In this document: piece after piece, positions 9,536 to 20,324 of the stretch
Layout: every line of letters begins with the position of its first letter
Numbering within the stretch: position 1 is the first letter of the stretch
Assembly: GCF_014356525.2 (NCBI RefSeq)
Contig: NC_052509.1
Span: forward strand, 34,274,584 to 34,338,583
From: Nilaparvata lugens
Lineage: Eukaryota; Arthropoda; Insecta; Hemiptera; Delphacidae
Length of the DNA: 64,000 bases
Direction of reading: 5' to 3'
Made by a program: the position numbers and the translations under genes
Notes under the pieces: model-generated
Told to the model about the DNA's origin: nothing
The model's input: the letters and a program-made list of their open reading frames with translations, nothing else
The model's database searches: none

Positions 9536-10608
9536 TTATTTGTTTTTTTGACTGTTTTTAAACCAGAGGATTGCAAACGGCTTTCAATCAGCTCTGCCAA
9601 TCTATTACAAAAGATTACTTTGCCAGATCGATTTAGATGCAACCCATGATTAGTGAAGTTATGTCTTTTCAGCCTTTCATTTAGAAAACAAATCCCCAGT
9701 TGTTTAGAATTCTTATTTTTTAGGCTGTTGATTGTATTATGGATTGATTTGTTTGTCGAATTGATTGCTTCATTTAATTCTGGCCTATCAAACCTATTAG
9801 GAATAGTACTTATTATTAAGTTTGTTTTTTTGCTGAGTGGCACAATTTCCTTGATTTTTTCTGTTACTTGAGGAAGATGATTCAAGTTAGGTTCATTTAT
9901 ATTATTTGAGCCACCCAGTACAATTAGATAGTCATTTTCATCAAAGTCTTTAGTTTGTTCCCTAGCTGACTCTACAACTGCATTAATTGATGCACTTGGC
10001 TTGAAAAAACATTGGACATCAAATTTATTTTTTAATCTTTTATCAAGGAGATCACTGCAATCACGTCCATGACTGGACGTCAGTAGCAGAACTCTCCCTT
10101 TCCTATCTTTATTTCCCTCAGCTATATTTTTGGTTGCTGTCTTCAAAACCTCACTGTACGTTTTATTTCGACCATTTTCAGAGCATTTCCCATCATTTAG
10201 GTTAGATTCTATTTTTTTGCATTTGGACGGAGGTTCTATCATACATTTAGTATTATCAAATTTAGATTTTAGTTTCTTTATTTCCTCCGACATTAGACTA
10301 CATTGATTTTTTAGATTTAGTATTTCTTTTTTATGGTCTTCATCTTGTAATTTTATAATCAGTTCCAAAGATTTAATTTCTTCTACCATCCCTAACCTTT
10401 CTTCCTCAGACGTTTTTAAAGTTACTTCTAATTGGTTTTTTAAATTAGTGTGGCTACTTTGTAGTTGAGCAACTTTTTCGGCTAAAGTAGTTTGAAGAAC
10501 TGGGGTTTTTGGTTTTGGCGTTTTTGAATTTTGGTTTTGGGAACGCGTAAGTACTCCCGCAATGTTTACATTTCTATTATTAACCTTCGGTGTTTTACTT
10601 GAGCTCAT
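9493..10608 (-). CDS. LINE ORF1: coiled-coil and SGNH-esterase-like protein
   Basis: 371 residues. A basic, polar N-terminus (1-40) precedes a predicted coiled coil (about 41-120, heptad-like runs of L, I, E and K). An SGNH/GDSL-hydrolase-like domain follows at about 170-345: block I LLLTSSHGRD (Ser179), block III VLGGSNNIN (232-238), block V NHGLHLNRSGK (His324). ORF1 proteins of this type occur in the CR1/L2 group and are thought to act in the ribonucleoprotein particle; the role of the esterase is not established. The ATG at 10,608 is the first in frame. The stop TAG at 9,493-9,495 lies inside ORF2. Confidence 0.88.
   Translation of the reverse strand: MSSSKTPKVNNRNVNIAGVLTRSQNQNSKTPKPKTPVLQTTLAEKVAQLQSSHTNLKNQLEVTLKTSEEERLGMVEEIKSLELIIKLQDEDHKKEILNLKNQCSLMSEEIKKLKSKFDNTKCMIEPPSKCKKIESNLNDGKCSENGRNKTYSEVLKTATKNIAEGNKDRKGRVLLLTSSHGRDCSDLLDKRLKNKFDVQCFFKPSASINAVVESAREQTKDFDENDYLIVLGGSNNINEPNLNHLPQVTEKIKEIVPLSKKTNLIISTIPNRFDRPELNEAINSTNKSIHNTINSLKNKNSKQLGICFLNERLKRHNFTNHGLHLNRSGKVIFCNRLAELIESRLQSSGLKTVKKTNNDFLVNWLKTGKGK
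9526..9532 (-). promoter_or_regulatory. Candidate -1 ribosomal frameshift site T TTT TTA
   Basis: On the minus strand, in the ORF1 frame, GAT TTT TTA contains the heptamer T TTT TTA (the X XXY YYZ pattern). Shifting back one base at TTA continues with AGT AAA TTG, exactly the ORF2 frame. It lies 11 codons before the ORF1 stop. No obvious strong downstream stem is visible by eye. Confidence 0.6.
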
Positions 10609-11080
10609 CTTCCTATCTAAGAAATTATATTACTTGCAATAATAATAAATGATTTATAAATGATAGGATTTTAATCTGGTTATAATTTTAGTCAAGTAAA
10701 CTATCTATGTTTATTTTTAAATCTCGAAAACCTAACCTCAAACTAACCTCTAAACGGTGTTTGGCTTTTTAAAATAGAATTAAGAATTAAAATCTAGAAC
10801 AAAATGATAACACATGATCAAGAAACAATTAATAATGAAATAAACACAAAATTTGTACTTATCCGTGACTATTTATAACACAAAATCTTCCAAAACCCAG
10901 GAGCGAAATTATGTAGTAATTTCATTCACAACCTCTCAAGGTCAATTATTACAGTGGGCTTTTTCAGTTTAAAATATCAATGGGTCGAGCTCAGCTCGAA
11001 AGTAAAGATACGGTACTCTTTAAAGGCCGGGACACACTTAACCGCACCGAGCCCGCGACACGGTGATGGTGTTATCCAGT

Positions 11081-12443
11081 AATATAATATGAGTAGCATT
11101 GGATCTGCGAGGCTTCAAAGAATGAAATTAAAACTGTTGAAATATAATTTAGATGTATCATACATGCCAGGAAAACAATTGCTTGTTGCAGACACTTTGT
11201 CACGAGCATACTTGAATGATCCTGTACAGGAGGATGATACTATGCTTGAAGCTGTTCATGGAATTACACAGTGTATTTGTATAAATGATTTGGATTCAAA
11301 ACATTTCAGATCAACGACAAATAATGATCCTATCTTATCTATTGTAAAGAAAATGTTTGTGAGGGTTGGCCAGTCAGTAACAGACAGCTGAATGCCAATG
11401 TGATTTTTTTCATAAGATTAGGAATGAACTTAGTGTGATAGATGACTTATTATTATTCAACAGTAGGTTAGTTGTACCAACAAAATTGCAAACCAAAATT
11501 CTTCAACTATTGCATGAGAGTCATATGGGTGTAACAAAAACTATTGCTCTGGCACGTCAAAGTTATTATTGGCCTAATATGGCGAGTGATATTGAGAATT
11601 TTGTATTGAAATGTAAGATATGTGAGAAATACAGACCTGCTAATGTTGAAGAGCCTATGATGCTAAGAGATATTCCAGATAATCCTTTCAGTATAGTAGC
11701 TGCTGACATTTGTGAATTTAATAATTTATCTTATTTAGTACTAAGTGATTATTTCTCCAAGTGAAACAAATTAAATATAAATCTGCTTTTGCTGTTATTT
11801 CTGTTTTAAAAGAAATTTTCTCTACTCATGGAATTCCGAACCAGTTTGTTTCAGATAATATGCCATTTTTATCGAGTGAATTTAAATGTTTTGCTAGTGA
11901 TTGGGGTTTTGTTGTTAAAACATCTAGTCCATACCATCCCAAATCAAATGGGAGGGCTGCAGCTGGAGTAAAGTAGCTAGAAATCTTTTGAGGAAGAATG
12001 CTGATATTAATTTAGCATTGCTTGCATACAGAAACACACCTATTGAAGGTATTGGCTTGTCATCTGCACAAATATTAATGAGTAGGAGGGTAAAAACAAA
12101 ATTGCCTGCTTTGTATAAAGATTTGCATGTTACTGATGTTAACTACAATTCAATTCAAAACATATTGAAGGACAAACAACAAACAATGAAACACTATTAT
12201 GACAGAACTGCTAGAGTAAGAAATGATTTTAGGCAAGGGGATAATGTAATTTTCAGAAGTGGTGGAAGTAGTTGGAGACCTGGTAGAGTGATTAGTAAGG
12301 TTAATGATTTCAGGTCATATAAATTAGAAGATGGTAATGTTTATAGGCGAAACTCATATCATATCAGAAATTCCGGTAATGAACCACAGCAAAGCATCAA
12401 AGGTGTTATTGGTGAGGATGAGATGTGTAGAGTAGAGGAATAG
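11081..12443 (+). pseudogene. Gypsy pol remnant: RNase H end and integrase
   Basis: Begins in the end of RNase H (RLQRMKLKLLKYNLDVSYMP, then GKQLLVADTLSRAYL). It continues with the integrase zinc-binding HHCC domain (HESHMGVTK ... CKICEKY, 11,511-11,630), the catalytic core (AADICEF, a SDN at about 11,850, YHPKSNGR at about 11,935) and a C-terminal region (LLAYRNTP, HYYDRTARVRNDF). Breaks: a stop near 11,388, another frame from 11,435, a TGA at 11,762, and a frameshift near 11,970. The residue where the third catalytic acid is expected after SNG reads Ala. The element is inactive. Confidence 0.85.
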
Positions 12444-12736
12444 GGAGTGGAAAGGAACAATGAAGTAAATGAACCAATAGTAAGAGGGAATAATAATTTA
12501 AGAGGTCATAATAATGTAAGAGAACGTAGGAGACCAAGACGGTCTGATGAGTATGATGTGGTGTATGCTACATAATTATGTATTTATATTGTCTTTAATT
12601 TTTTTTATATTGATGTTTAATTATAATACTGAATTTTAATTGAGTTCAGTAGTTGTTAATGATTAATTATGACATTATATTATTTTATATACATATAGCA
12701 AGTCAATTTTTATTTTATTCTAATAAGCTTTTCTTT

Positions 12737-12746
12737 GAGGGGAAGA
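12737..12746 (+). other. Polypurine tract
   Basis: GAGGGGAAGA lies directly before the 3' LTR, the usual site for plus-strand DNA priming in LTR retrotransposons. Confidence 0.75.
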
Positions 12747-12893
12747 TGTTGTATTATGTAGATGGCAGTGGCCACTGAAAAGAATTAGAAGGTTTAAGGT
12801 TATGTTTAAAAAGATTTAATGTTGATTATGTTGTAATGTATGGAGTTTCAATAAATGAAATCAAAGAAAAACAATGACTTTTGTTATAAAACA
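12747..12893 (+). repeat. 3' LTR (147 bp)
   Basis: Starts TGTTGTATTATGTAGATGGC and ends TATAAAACA, i.e. TG...CA. About 95% identical to the 5' LTR, so the insertion is not very recent. Confidence 0.85.
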
Positions 12894-13196
12894 AATGAGC
12901 AAAGGGTGAAAAACTGCTCTTGACTAGATTCACCTTTTATGAAGCATTTGCTATAAAATTTGAGCAAAAGCTCTAGTCTAGTCATACAATTTTGAGCATA
13001 AGCTTTACTTTTGAGCAAATAATTTTTTTTTGATGAGCATGAGCAAAAGGTTTTGCTCACGTTTATTCAAAGAAAATGAAGCATATGCTTAATACATTGG
13101 AAGTATAAGCAAATGCTCTACTTTATTCATTATGTCTGCAACTAGTTCCTTGTAACTTTCTACTGGAACAGGGACAGTACCTAACTAACCACAAAT
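12894..13196. repeat. GAGCAAA-rich repeat flanking the LTR element
   Basis: Many degenerate copies of TTGAGCAAAAGC / TGAGCATAAGC occur over 12,895-13,120. No coding signal. Probably a decayed MITE into which the LTR element inserted. Confidence 0.4.
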
Positions 13197-13679
13197 TTAC
13201 AAATGTTTGAAAGTTTCGAGTGAGGCGGCCAACAAATGTCGACAGACTGCAGTGAAAGCGATACTCTGTAGTCGACAACCTGGGACACTGTCGTCAAAAA
13301 CAGTTATTCATTCAGGTAGGATAATGGAATGCCAGATGATTTTACCTTTCCCAATACCTACCGGTCTTTTTGTCGTTTTGCGAAAAAGAAAGGTCGCAAT
13401 ATTTACGGGGCATCATGTTTCTAAAAACTGAATAGGGCAGCTCTTCTTTATGGCCTGGAACTGAAAACGAAGACGAATTTCAGTCGATATGCATTACGAT
13501 CATTACGATTATGCATTACGATATTAACGATTACATAGTACAGGTTAAATTAAAACTTGATAATAGTTATACACAATATATGAGTATGGGTGTACGAAAA
13601 ACTAATTGCAAGATTAGATTCATGGGACTAAATAATAGAACTGAATCTTTTATATAGATTTATTACAAGTTAGTAAGGG

Positions 13680-13905
13680 GTGGTATTGAAGGAAGCAACT
13701 TATTTTATTACTCATATAAATCAACTGCCTTCTTCAACATTCAATATTGGTGTTATAATTATGTAACATATCTGTTAGCAGTGGGCCTTAAATGATTCAC
13801 TATTATGTTTAGAGTGAGGGGAAAATAAGATTTATATAATTAATCAAGTATTCATTGACGTTCTTTATATACAGAGTAAAACATATATGTATGGGAACTG
13901 AGAAG
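13680..13905 (-). pseudogene. LINE ORF2 C-terminal remnant (in unit 1; repeated in unit 2 at 16,020-16,250)
   Basis: The minus-strand translation contains the weakly preserved tail YIKNVNEYLI ... LRPTANRYVT. It aligns by eye with the clearer remnant at 28,869-29,165 (YIKTVIKYLMKYKSHFPRTL, LRTTANRYVTYHTNIECLRK). Many indels. Confidence 0.45.
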
Positions 13906-14046
13906 AGGAATTTAATATTAATGATAATAGAAGAGAGGGGAAACATTATCATTTCTCTTACAAGGATAATTTGAAAATGGGGTTGGTTGAGGATCCTATT
14001 GAATAAAAAACTACTTTTCTCCGGCTTAAAAATTCTGATTTGCCTT

Positions 14047-14531
14047 CTTGGATCCGCCATTTTGAATCCAATTTCATTTTTCTAATGGGAAGGTGATAAT
14101 ATCATACATGATTTCGAAACGGAATTTCAAGAGAAAATGAATGACAAGATCCGCACATAAATAAATATGTAAACCGTTTTTAAAGTTATTTACATAATGA
14201 TAGGTACTAATAAAAAATAAATCGGTGCATTAAAAATCTGACAGATCAGACTTGTTTGTTGAAATTGTTAAATGTGTGAGTAGATGTACTATAAGTGTTT
14301 ACTAACGTGTTAAAAAAGGAAAAATTGATAGTTTGGAATATTTTCAGATTTTCGATGTATTTATTTATTTCATTTTTGTACGATTCATTAATATCTTTGA
14401 ATGTGGATAGTTTTGAAACGGTTTGAGATACCTTACGGTTTTCGTTATTCATTTTCTCTTGAAATTCTGTATCACATGACCACTTTCCCATAATTGAAAA
14501 ATGAAGTTGGGTTCGAAATGGCGGATCCAAG
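14047..14531. mobile_element. Foldback element, copy in duplication unit 1
   Basis: Terminal inverted repeats CTTGGATCCGCCATTTTGAA (left) and AAATGGCGGATCCAAG (right). Internal arms include ATGATTTCGAAACGGAATTT against ATTCATTTTCTCTTGAAATT. About 485 bp, non-coding. Relatives occur at 18,395-18,590 (half), 21,785-22,140 and 29,940-30,130. Confidence 0.7.
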
Positions 14532-15555
14532 ATAGATAGATGATACATGATTTTGAACCACCTTGACGAGCTGAGAAGAATGAGCTATAGTATCCTGTGC
14601 AACCACTCAATTTATTGGAAATTTTATTCTCTTTAATTTGTCGAGAATGATTTTTCTTGAGAAACTCAAGGTTCACAAGATAAATGGGAAATTGAAAAAA
14701 GTCCGAAATTTTGTTTTTTTTGGGGGGTTTTGGGGTGAAGCCGCCCTCTGGCGTGTCAGCAAATTTCAGATTCGAATTCAGCGCCCCAAAATACATATTG
14801 AACCGTCGAGAAAAATTCTTTCAGGGCTGTTTCCTGAAAAACGACCATTTGACTGGACTAAATGGAAATACTTTCACTGAGGGCTGTTCTTTTGTTTGGC
14901 GATGATTTATGTATAGAGCAACTTCCTGATAAGTGAGAACAAAACTTAATCGATCTGAATTAGATAATACAAATAATTGATAAGAAACAATTATTGATAA
15001 AATAATTATTGAAATCATTGATACAAATAATTTCAAGATAATACAAATAATTGAAAGATTCAATTCAACTAACTTCAAAAAATGAATTAACTCAATTAAA
15101 AATTATTTTTAAGATGAAAAATTAATAAATGCAATATTCAAAAGTATTTATTATTATTATATTTTTATATATTATATTATTAATATCTAATGATTCATAT
15201 AATAAATATATTTTTCATCAATATTAAATATATATTGAAATTACATACAATAACAATTATTGTAAGAAGCAGTTCTGTCAAGAAGTTACAGTGAGTTACA
15301 GTTGAGTTGAATAAATTCTTAGTAAAAGCTTGCAATATATACTGAGCTTTTATTTTTGATTTATTACATAACATTTCTGTTTCGAAAAAGTTTAATTTTT
15401 CTTCAGATAGATCAACTTTCACGATAAACTATCGTGACTGGCAATATTTGAAAAGGAAACCGTGAAAAATTTACTACCCAGCTCATGACCAATAATATTA
15501 TTCCATTTTGGATGTAACAAAGTATCGTTTTTGAAAACGATTCTCAAGAACAAAC

Positions 15556-17909
15556 TTACAAATGTTTGAAAGTTTCGAGTGAGGCGGCCAACAAATGTCG
15601 ACAGACTGCAGTGAAAGCGATACTCTGTAGTCGACAACCTGGGACACTGTCGTCAAAAACAGTTATTCATTCAGGTAGGATAATGGAATGCCAGATGATT
15701 TTACCTTTCCCAATACCTACCGGTCTTTTTGTCGTTTTGCGAAAAAGAAAGGTCGCAATATTTACGGGGCATCATGTTTCTAAAAACTGAATAGGGCAGC
15801 TCTTCTTTATGGCCTGGAACTGAAAACGAAGACGAATTTCAGTCGATATGCATTACGATATTAACGATTACATAGTACAGGTTAAATTAAAACTTGATAA
15901 TAATTATACACAATATATGAGTATGGGTGTACGAAAAACTAATTGCAAGATTAGATTCATGGGACTAAATAATAGAACTGAATCTTTTATATAGATTTAT
16001 TACAAGTTAGTAAGGGGTGGTATTGAAGGAAGCAACTTATTTTATTACTCATATAAATCAACTGCCTTCTTCAACATTCAATATTGGTGTTATAATTATG
16101 TAACATATCTGTTAGCAGTGGGCCTTAAATGATTCACTATTATGTTTAGAGTGAGGGGAAAATAAGATTTATATAATTTAATCAAGTATTCATTGACGTT
16201 CTTTATATACAGAGTAAAACATATATGTATGGGAACTGAGAAGAGGAATTTAATATTAATGATAATAGAAGAGAGGGGAAACATTATCATTTCTCTTACA
16301 AGGATAATTTGAAAATGGGGTTGGTTGAGGATCCTATTTGAATAAAAAACTACTTTTCTACGGCTTAAAAATTCTGATTTGCCTTCTTGGATCCGCCATT
16401 TTGAATCCAATTTCATTTTTTCTAATGGGAAGGTGATAATATCATACATGATTTCGAAACGGAATTTCAAGAGAAAATGAATGACAAGATCCGCACATAA
16501 ATAAATATGTAAAACCGTTTTTAAAGTTATTTACATAAATGATAGGTACTAATAAAAAATAAATCGGTGCATTAAAAATCTGACAGATCAGACTTGTTTG
16601 TTGAAATTGTTAAATGTGTGAGTAGATGTTACTATAAGTGTTTACTAACGTGTTAAAAAAGGAAAAAATTGATAGTTTGGAATATTTTCAGATTTTCGAT
16701 GTATTTATTTATTTCATTTTTGTACGATTCATTAATATCTTTGAATGTGGATAGTTTTGAAACGGTTTGAGATACCTTACGGTTTTCGTTATTCATTTTC
16801 TCTTGAAATTCTGTATCACATGACCACTTTCCCATAATTTGAAAAATGAAGTTGGGTTCGAAATGGCGGATCCAAGATAGATAGATGATACATGATTTTG
16901 AACCACCTTGACGAGCTGAGAAGAATGAGCTATAGTATCCTGTGCAACCACTCAATTTATTGGAAATTTTATTCTCTTTAATTTTGTCGAGAATGATTTT
17001 TCTTGAGAAACTCAAGGTTCACAAGATAAAATGGGAAAATTGAAAAAAGTCCGAAATTTTGGTTTTTTTGGGGGGGTTTTGGGGTGAAGCCGCCCTCTGG
17101 CGTGTCAGCAAATTTCAGATTCGAATTCAGCGCCCCAAAATACATATTGAACCGTCGAGAAAAATTCTTTCAGGGCTGTTTCCTGAAAAACGACCATTTG
17201 ACTGGACTAAATGGAAATACTTTCACTGAGGGCTGTTCTTTTGTTTGGCGATGATTTATGTATAGAGCAACTTCCTGATAAGTGAGAACAAAACTTAATC
17301 GATCTGAATTAGATAATACAAATAATTGATAAGAAACAATTATTGATAAAATAATTATTGAAATCATTGATACAAATAATTTCAAGATAATACAAATAAT
17401 TGAAAGATTCAATTCAACTAACTTCAAAAAATGAATTAACTCAATTAAAAATTATTTTTAAGATGAAAAATTAATAAATGCAATATTCAAAAGTATTTAT
17501 TATTATTTATATTTTTATATTATATTATTAAATATCTAATGATTCATATAATAAATATATTTTTTCATCAATATTAAATATATATTGAAATTACATACAA
17601 TAACAATTATTGTAAGAAGCAGTTCTGTCAAGAAGTTACAGTGAGTTACAGTTGAGTTGAATAAATTCTTAGTAAAAGCTTGCAATATATACTGAGCTTT
17701 TATTTTTGATTTATTACATAACATTTCTGTTTCGAAAAAGTTTAGTTTTTCTTCAGATAGATCAACTTTCACGATAAACTATCGTGACTGGCAATATTTG
17801 AAAAGGAAACCGTGAAAAATTTACTACCCAGCTCATGACCAATAATATTATTCCATTTTTGGATGTAACAAAGTATCGTTTTTGAAAACGATTCTCAAGA
17901 ACAAACTTA
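15556..17909 (+). repeat. Tandem duplication, unit 2 (about 2,354 bp)
   Basis: Second copy of the unit starting at 13,197, ending at ACAAACTTA just before unique sequence at 17,910. It holds the same components, shifted by about 2.35 kb. No host gene is convincing inside it. Confidence 0.9.
16386..16875. mobile_element. Foldback element, copy in duplication unit 2
   Basis: Same element as at 14,047, duplicated with the surrounding 2.36-kb unit. Inverted ends CTTGGATCCGCC / GGCGGATCCAAG. Confidence 0.7.
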
Positions 17910-19200
17910 GCCAGAAAATGTTGTCTACAGAGCCAATCTTACCGATTCTAGTAGCAGATTACAAAGAGCCAGATCTCACCCGGCTAAGATCATTCATAAG
18001 AATATTTTTCATAAATAAGGCTTGGAAATATTTACCTGAAAATGGGCCACCTTCATTGTATGCTGTTCTTTCTGTTAGTGGAAATATTTATGTGGATAGC
18101 CACTTGGGTTAGAGATGGGTCTAGTTACAACATAATAAAGTAATGTAACTACATAAATCGGCGGTGTTTCAACAAATAATTGTCGACTCTCTTAGAAGGA
18201 GATAAACTAGTGACCCCTTGGGTTGGACAACTCGCTCATAAACTGTTGTATTGTAATCTTTGAAACCCGCAGCTATTAGTTATACATAGTTGGTTAAAAT
18301 CATGGAAACAGCTAAATATTTCTTTTACAAGAATAATTTGACAGTAGGTTCAACATCTTTCAACATCTTTGTTCCTCATATGAATCTAAATTTAATTTTT
18401 TTAAATGAGAAGGTGGTCATGTGATACATGATTTCGATACAGTAGAGTTCCAGGAGAAAATGAATGGTGATAACCGCACATTGATATCTCAACCCGTATC
18501 AATTTGTTGATGTAAAAGTTGTAAATTATGTTGTGTAAGCTGAAATCATGTATCAGCGTATGAAGGTCTGTCTGTGTGATAGCTTCCAAATAGCCTCAGT
18601 TGATGTTAAAGTTGTAAATTATGTTGTATATTAACCAGCTGAAATTATGAGTCAAGCAATTAATTCCAGCTGTCTAAATGATAAATCAAAACAATTTTTT
18701 CCTTATGCACTTTCTACGTTATTTTTATATCCTGAAGAAGGATGAAGGAGTGAGTCGATTTTGTAGTCCGAAGAGCTTGACCTGTAAGAAGGTTCGAAGA
18801 ATACGTGTTAAAAATATGAAGCTGATTTATCAATTCTTTCTAAAGTTATTGTAGAACTTACAAACAGACGGACAACAACTTTAGCCTACAGTAAGTCAAA
18901 AGTGAGAACTCGCTAGCGCTCGTTCAAAAATATCCTTCCCAACAACACACCGGACAGAGATAGAGAGCAGAAAATTATTTTTCAATTTGTTATTGATTAC
19001 AACTATTTACATGTTAAAAAATAATATATACTGAAGATTAAATACTGTGATGAGAAGTTATTTTCCATTAATTGCAATTTATTTAGTAAACTCTACAACT
19101 TGGTACAGTGTAACTTGTAGTAGGGTTACGTATTTATTTCGTGGGCAAGTTCGTGAAGATGGAAACAGACCCAAATATTCTGATTGTAGGGTATCTCAGT
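17910..19200. other. Mostly unassigned; half foldback element at 18,395-18,590
   Basis: A plus-strand open stretch at 17,882-18,112 has no recognisable domain and straddles the duplication boundary, so I do not call it a gene. 18,395-18,590 carries the foldback words ATACATGATTTCGATACAG and AACCGCACATTGATATCTCA. The rest shows nothing I can support. Confidence 0.35.
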
Positions 19201-20214
19201 ATATCCGAGCCACTTGACGCGCCAATGGGGGTCGCGACTGGGCCGCGTAATGGCCGATTCAAAATGGCGGATTTAGCGTTTGTTAATTAACCTGTAGTTA
19301 ACGGGTCTCGAATCACAATGAGCTGTTCTATAATGGCTGTTTTTAAACATTTCCTCCTAAAACATAATTTTAACCAACAAAAATGCACTTTTTCAAAAAG
19401 AGTGATTTTTCTCTAAATATCTATTTTCAGAGACGTTTTTTCAATAATAGGTACGATACTATTTTTTCAAAACGTAATTTATGATTTAGTCGCGATCATT
19501 TCAAGCTTTTTATAATAATTTGTTATGGAGTTATGATTTTTTCTGATGTCATTATAGCAGCTGAGCCAAGTAACACTGTCATTGAAGCTGTACTTTTAAA
19601 TCGATTTTTTCACGACGACTTCATGATAAAGACTTGCAAATGGGCTCAATCTCTTCGTCACAACAAGGCGAATAAGAATGTTTATGATGGAAGCAACGAA
19701 AATATTCTTCATCATTGAAAAATTCAGGATGGCGGCAAAAAATTCTCAATTTACAAAAAAATCGCCTGTAGTCTAATTCTTTTAATATTGATGATATAAA
19801 ATACATTCTGCCATATTATAGTTCCAAAACAACCATTCTACAATATTCGGAAGTCATATATCATTTAAACTACCTAGTTCATTTTTAATACTACTAAAAA
19901 GCTTGGAATCTGATTTTTGGGGACTTGATATTACTCCCCACCCTATAAATGGGGTGAACAAACACTAATATTATTGAAATGGTGTTAAAGACTATTCCAT
20001 AAGCTTTGAAATGACGTCTAGTTGAAGATTGTAGGTCATTTTTTGACGGCTGGATTGGCATGAGAAAGAGAGAACAAATATGTAAATATTTCCTATTTTA
20101 GTTATAAGTGTGAAATATTTTTCTATGTTTGGTTTTGAATCATCTAAATTTGAAAATCTACTTTGTGAAAATATTTAGAGAGTGGAATGAAGAACTACAA
20201 GACAATGTGTAACC

Positions 20215-20324
20215 TTATCTAAATTTGGGAGAGGAATAGCACAAGTTACCTTATTTTTGCTCTCCCAATCATTTCGATGATGTACTTATTGTATAAATGA
20301 ATGAATAATAAAGAAAAAAGTAAA
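20215..20324 (+). repeat. Dispersed repeat tail (LINE-like 3' end)
   Basis: GGGAGAGGAATAGCACAA followed by TCGATGATGTACTTATTGTA and an AATAAAG-rich tail. The same block recurs at 55,008-55,110. Shared 3' ends with an A-rich tail suggest a retroposon 3' end. Confidence 0.5.

Larger units (their letters stand above)
6490..11075 (-). mobile_element. Full-length CR1/L2-type LINE, both ORFs intact
   Basis: About 4.6 kb on the minus strand, with a 5' untranslated region (11,075-10,609), ORF1 (esterase type), ORF2 (endonuclease plus reverse transcriptase) and a short 3' tail ending near 6,490. Boundaries are inferred from where the host Gypsy protein similarity stops and restarts (6,490 and about 11,080); I could not define a target duplication. 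The esterase ORF1, the apurinic-type endonuclease and the absence of an RNase H place it in the CR1/L2 group. A partial copy at 63,509-64,000 differs at only about four of 490 positions, so the family was recently active. Confidence 0.85.
5758..12893 (+). mobile_element. Ty3/Gypsy LTR retrotransposon, decayed, with a nested LINE
   Basis: Two 147-bp LTRs (5,758-5,904 and 12,747-12,893), differing at about seven positions, flank a gag remnant and a 3' pol remnant in plus orientation. ATGAG is found just outside the left LTR and one base beyond the right LTR (12,895-12,899), consistent with a 5-bp target duplication. The protease and most of the reverse transcriptase are missing; the gap is occupied by a LINE on the opposite strand. 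The gag start (VSNWKRFKQNFEIYLLASG) and the integrase resemble mag/K02A2.6-type Gypsy elements of arthropods. Frameshifts in gag and pol mean it cannot move by itself. Confidence 0.85.
13197..15555 (+). repeat. Tandem duplication, unit 1 (2,359 bp)
   Basis: Nearly identical to 15,556-17,909. Unit 1 starts at TTACAAATGTTTG, the same word that starts unit 2. It carries 22 extra bases (an expanded CATTACGATTATG stretch near 13,490-13,520), and at about a dozen homopolymers it is one base shorter than unit 2. Contents: an unassigned 250-bp block, a decayed LINE ORF2 C-terminal piece (13,680-13,900, minus), a foldback element (14,047-14,531) and family-A/H-type repeat (14,536-14,870). Confidence 0.9.

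Noticed and set aside
9434..10600. Open frames on the plus strand across the LINE, for example at 7,548-7,898 and 9,653-9,871
   Set aside because: They lie opposite the intact ORF1 and ORF2 and have no domain of their own.
15195..15637. Minus-strand frames KVDLSEEKLNFFETEMLCNK and LLHPKWNNIIGHELGSKFFT
   Set aside because: They look coding-like in places but are in different frames, are disrupted differently in the two duplicated units and have no family I recognise.
17882..18112. 76-codon plus-strand frame ending after the tandem duplication
   Set aside because: Its start lies inside the duplicated unit and no domain or splice pattern supports it.
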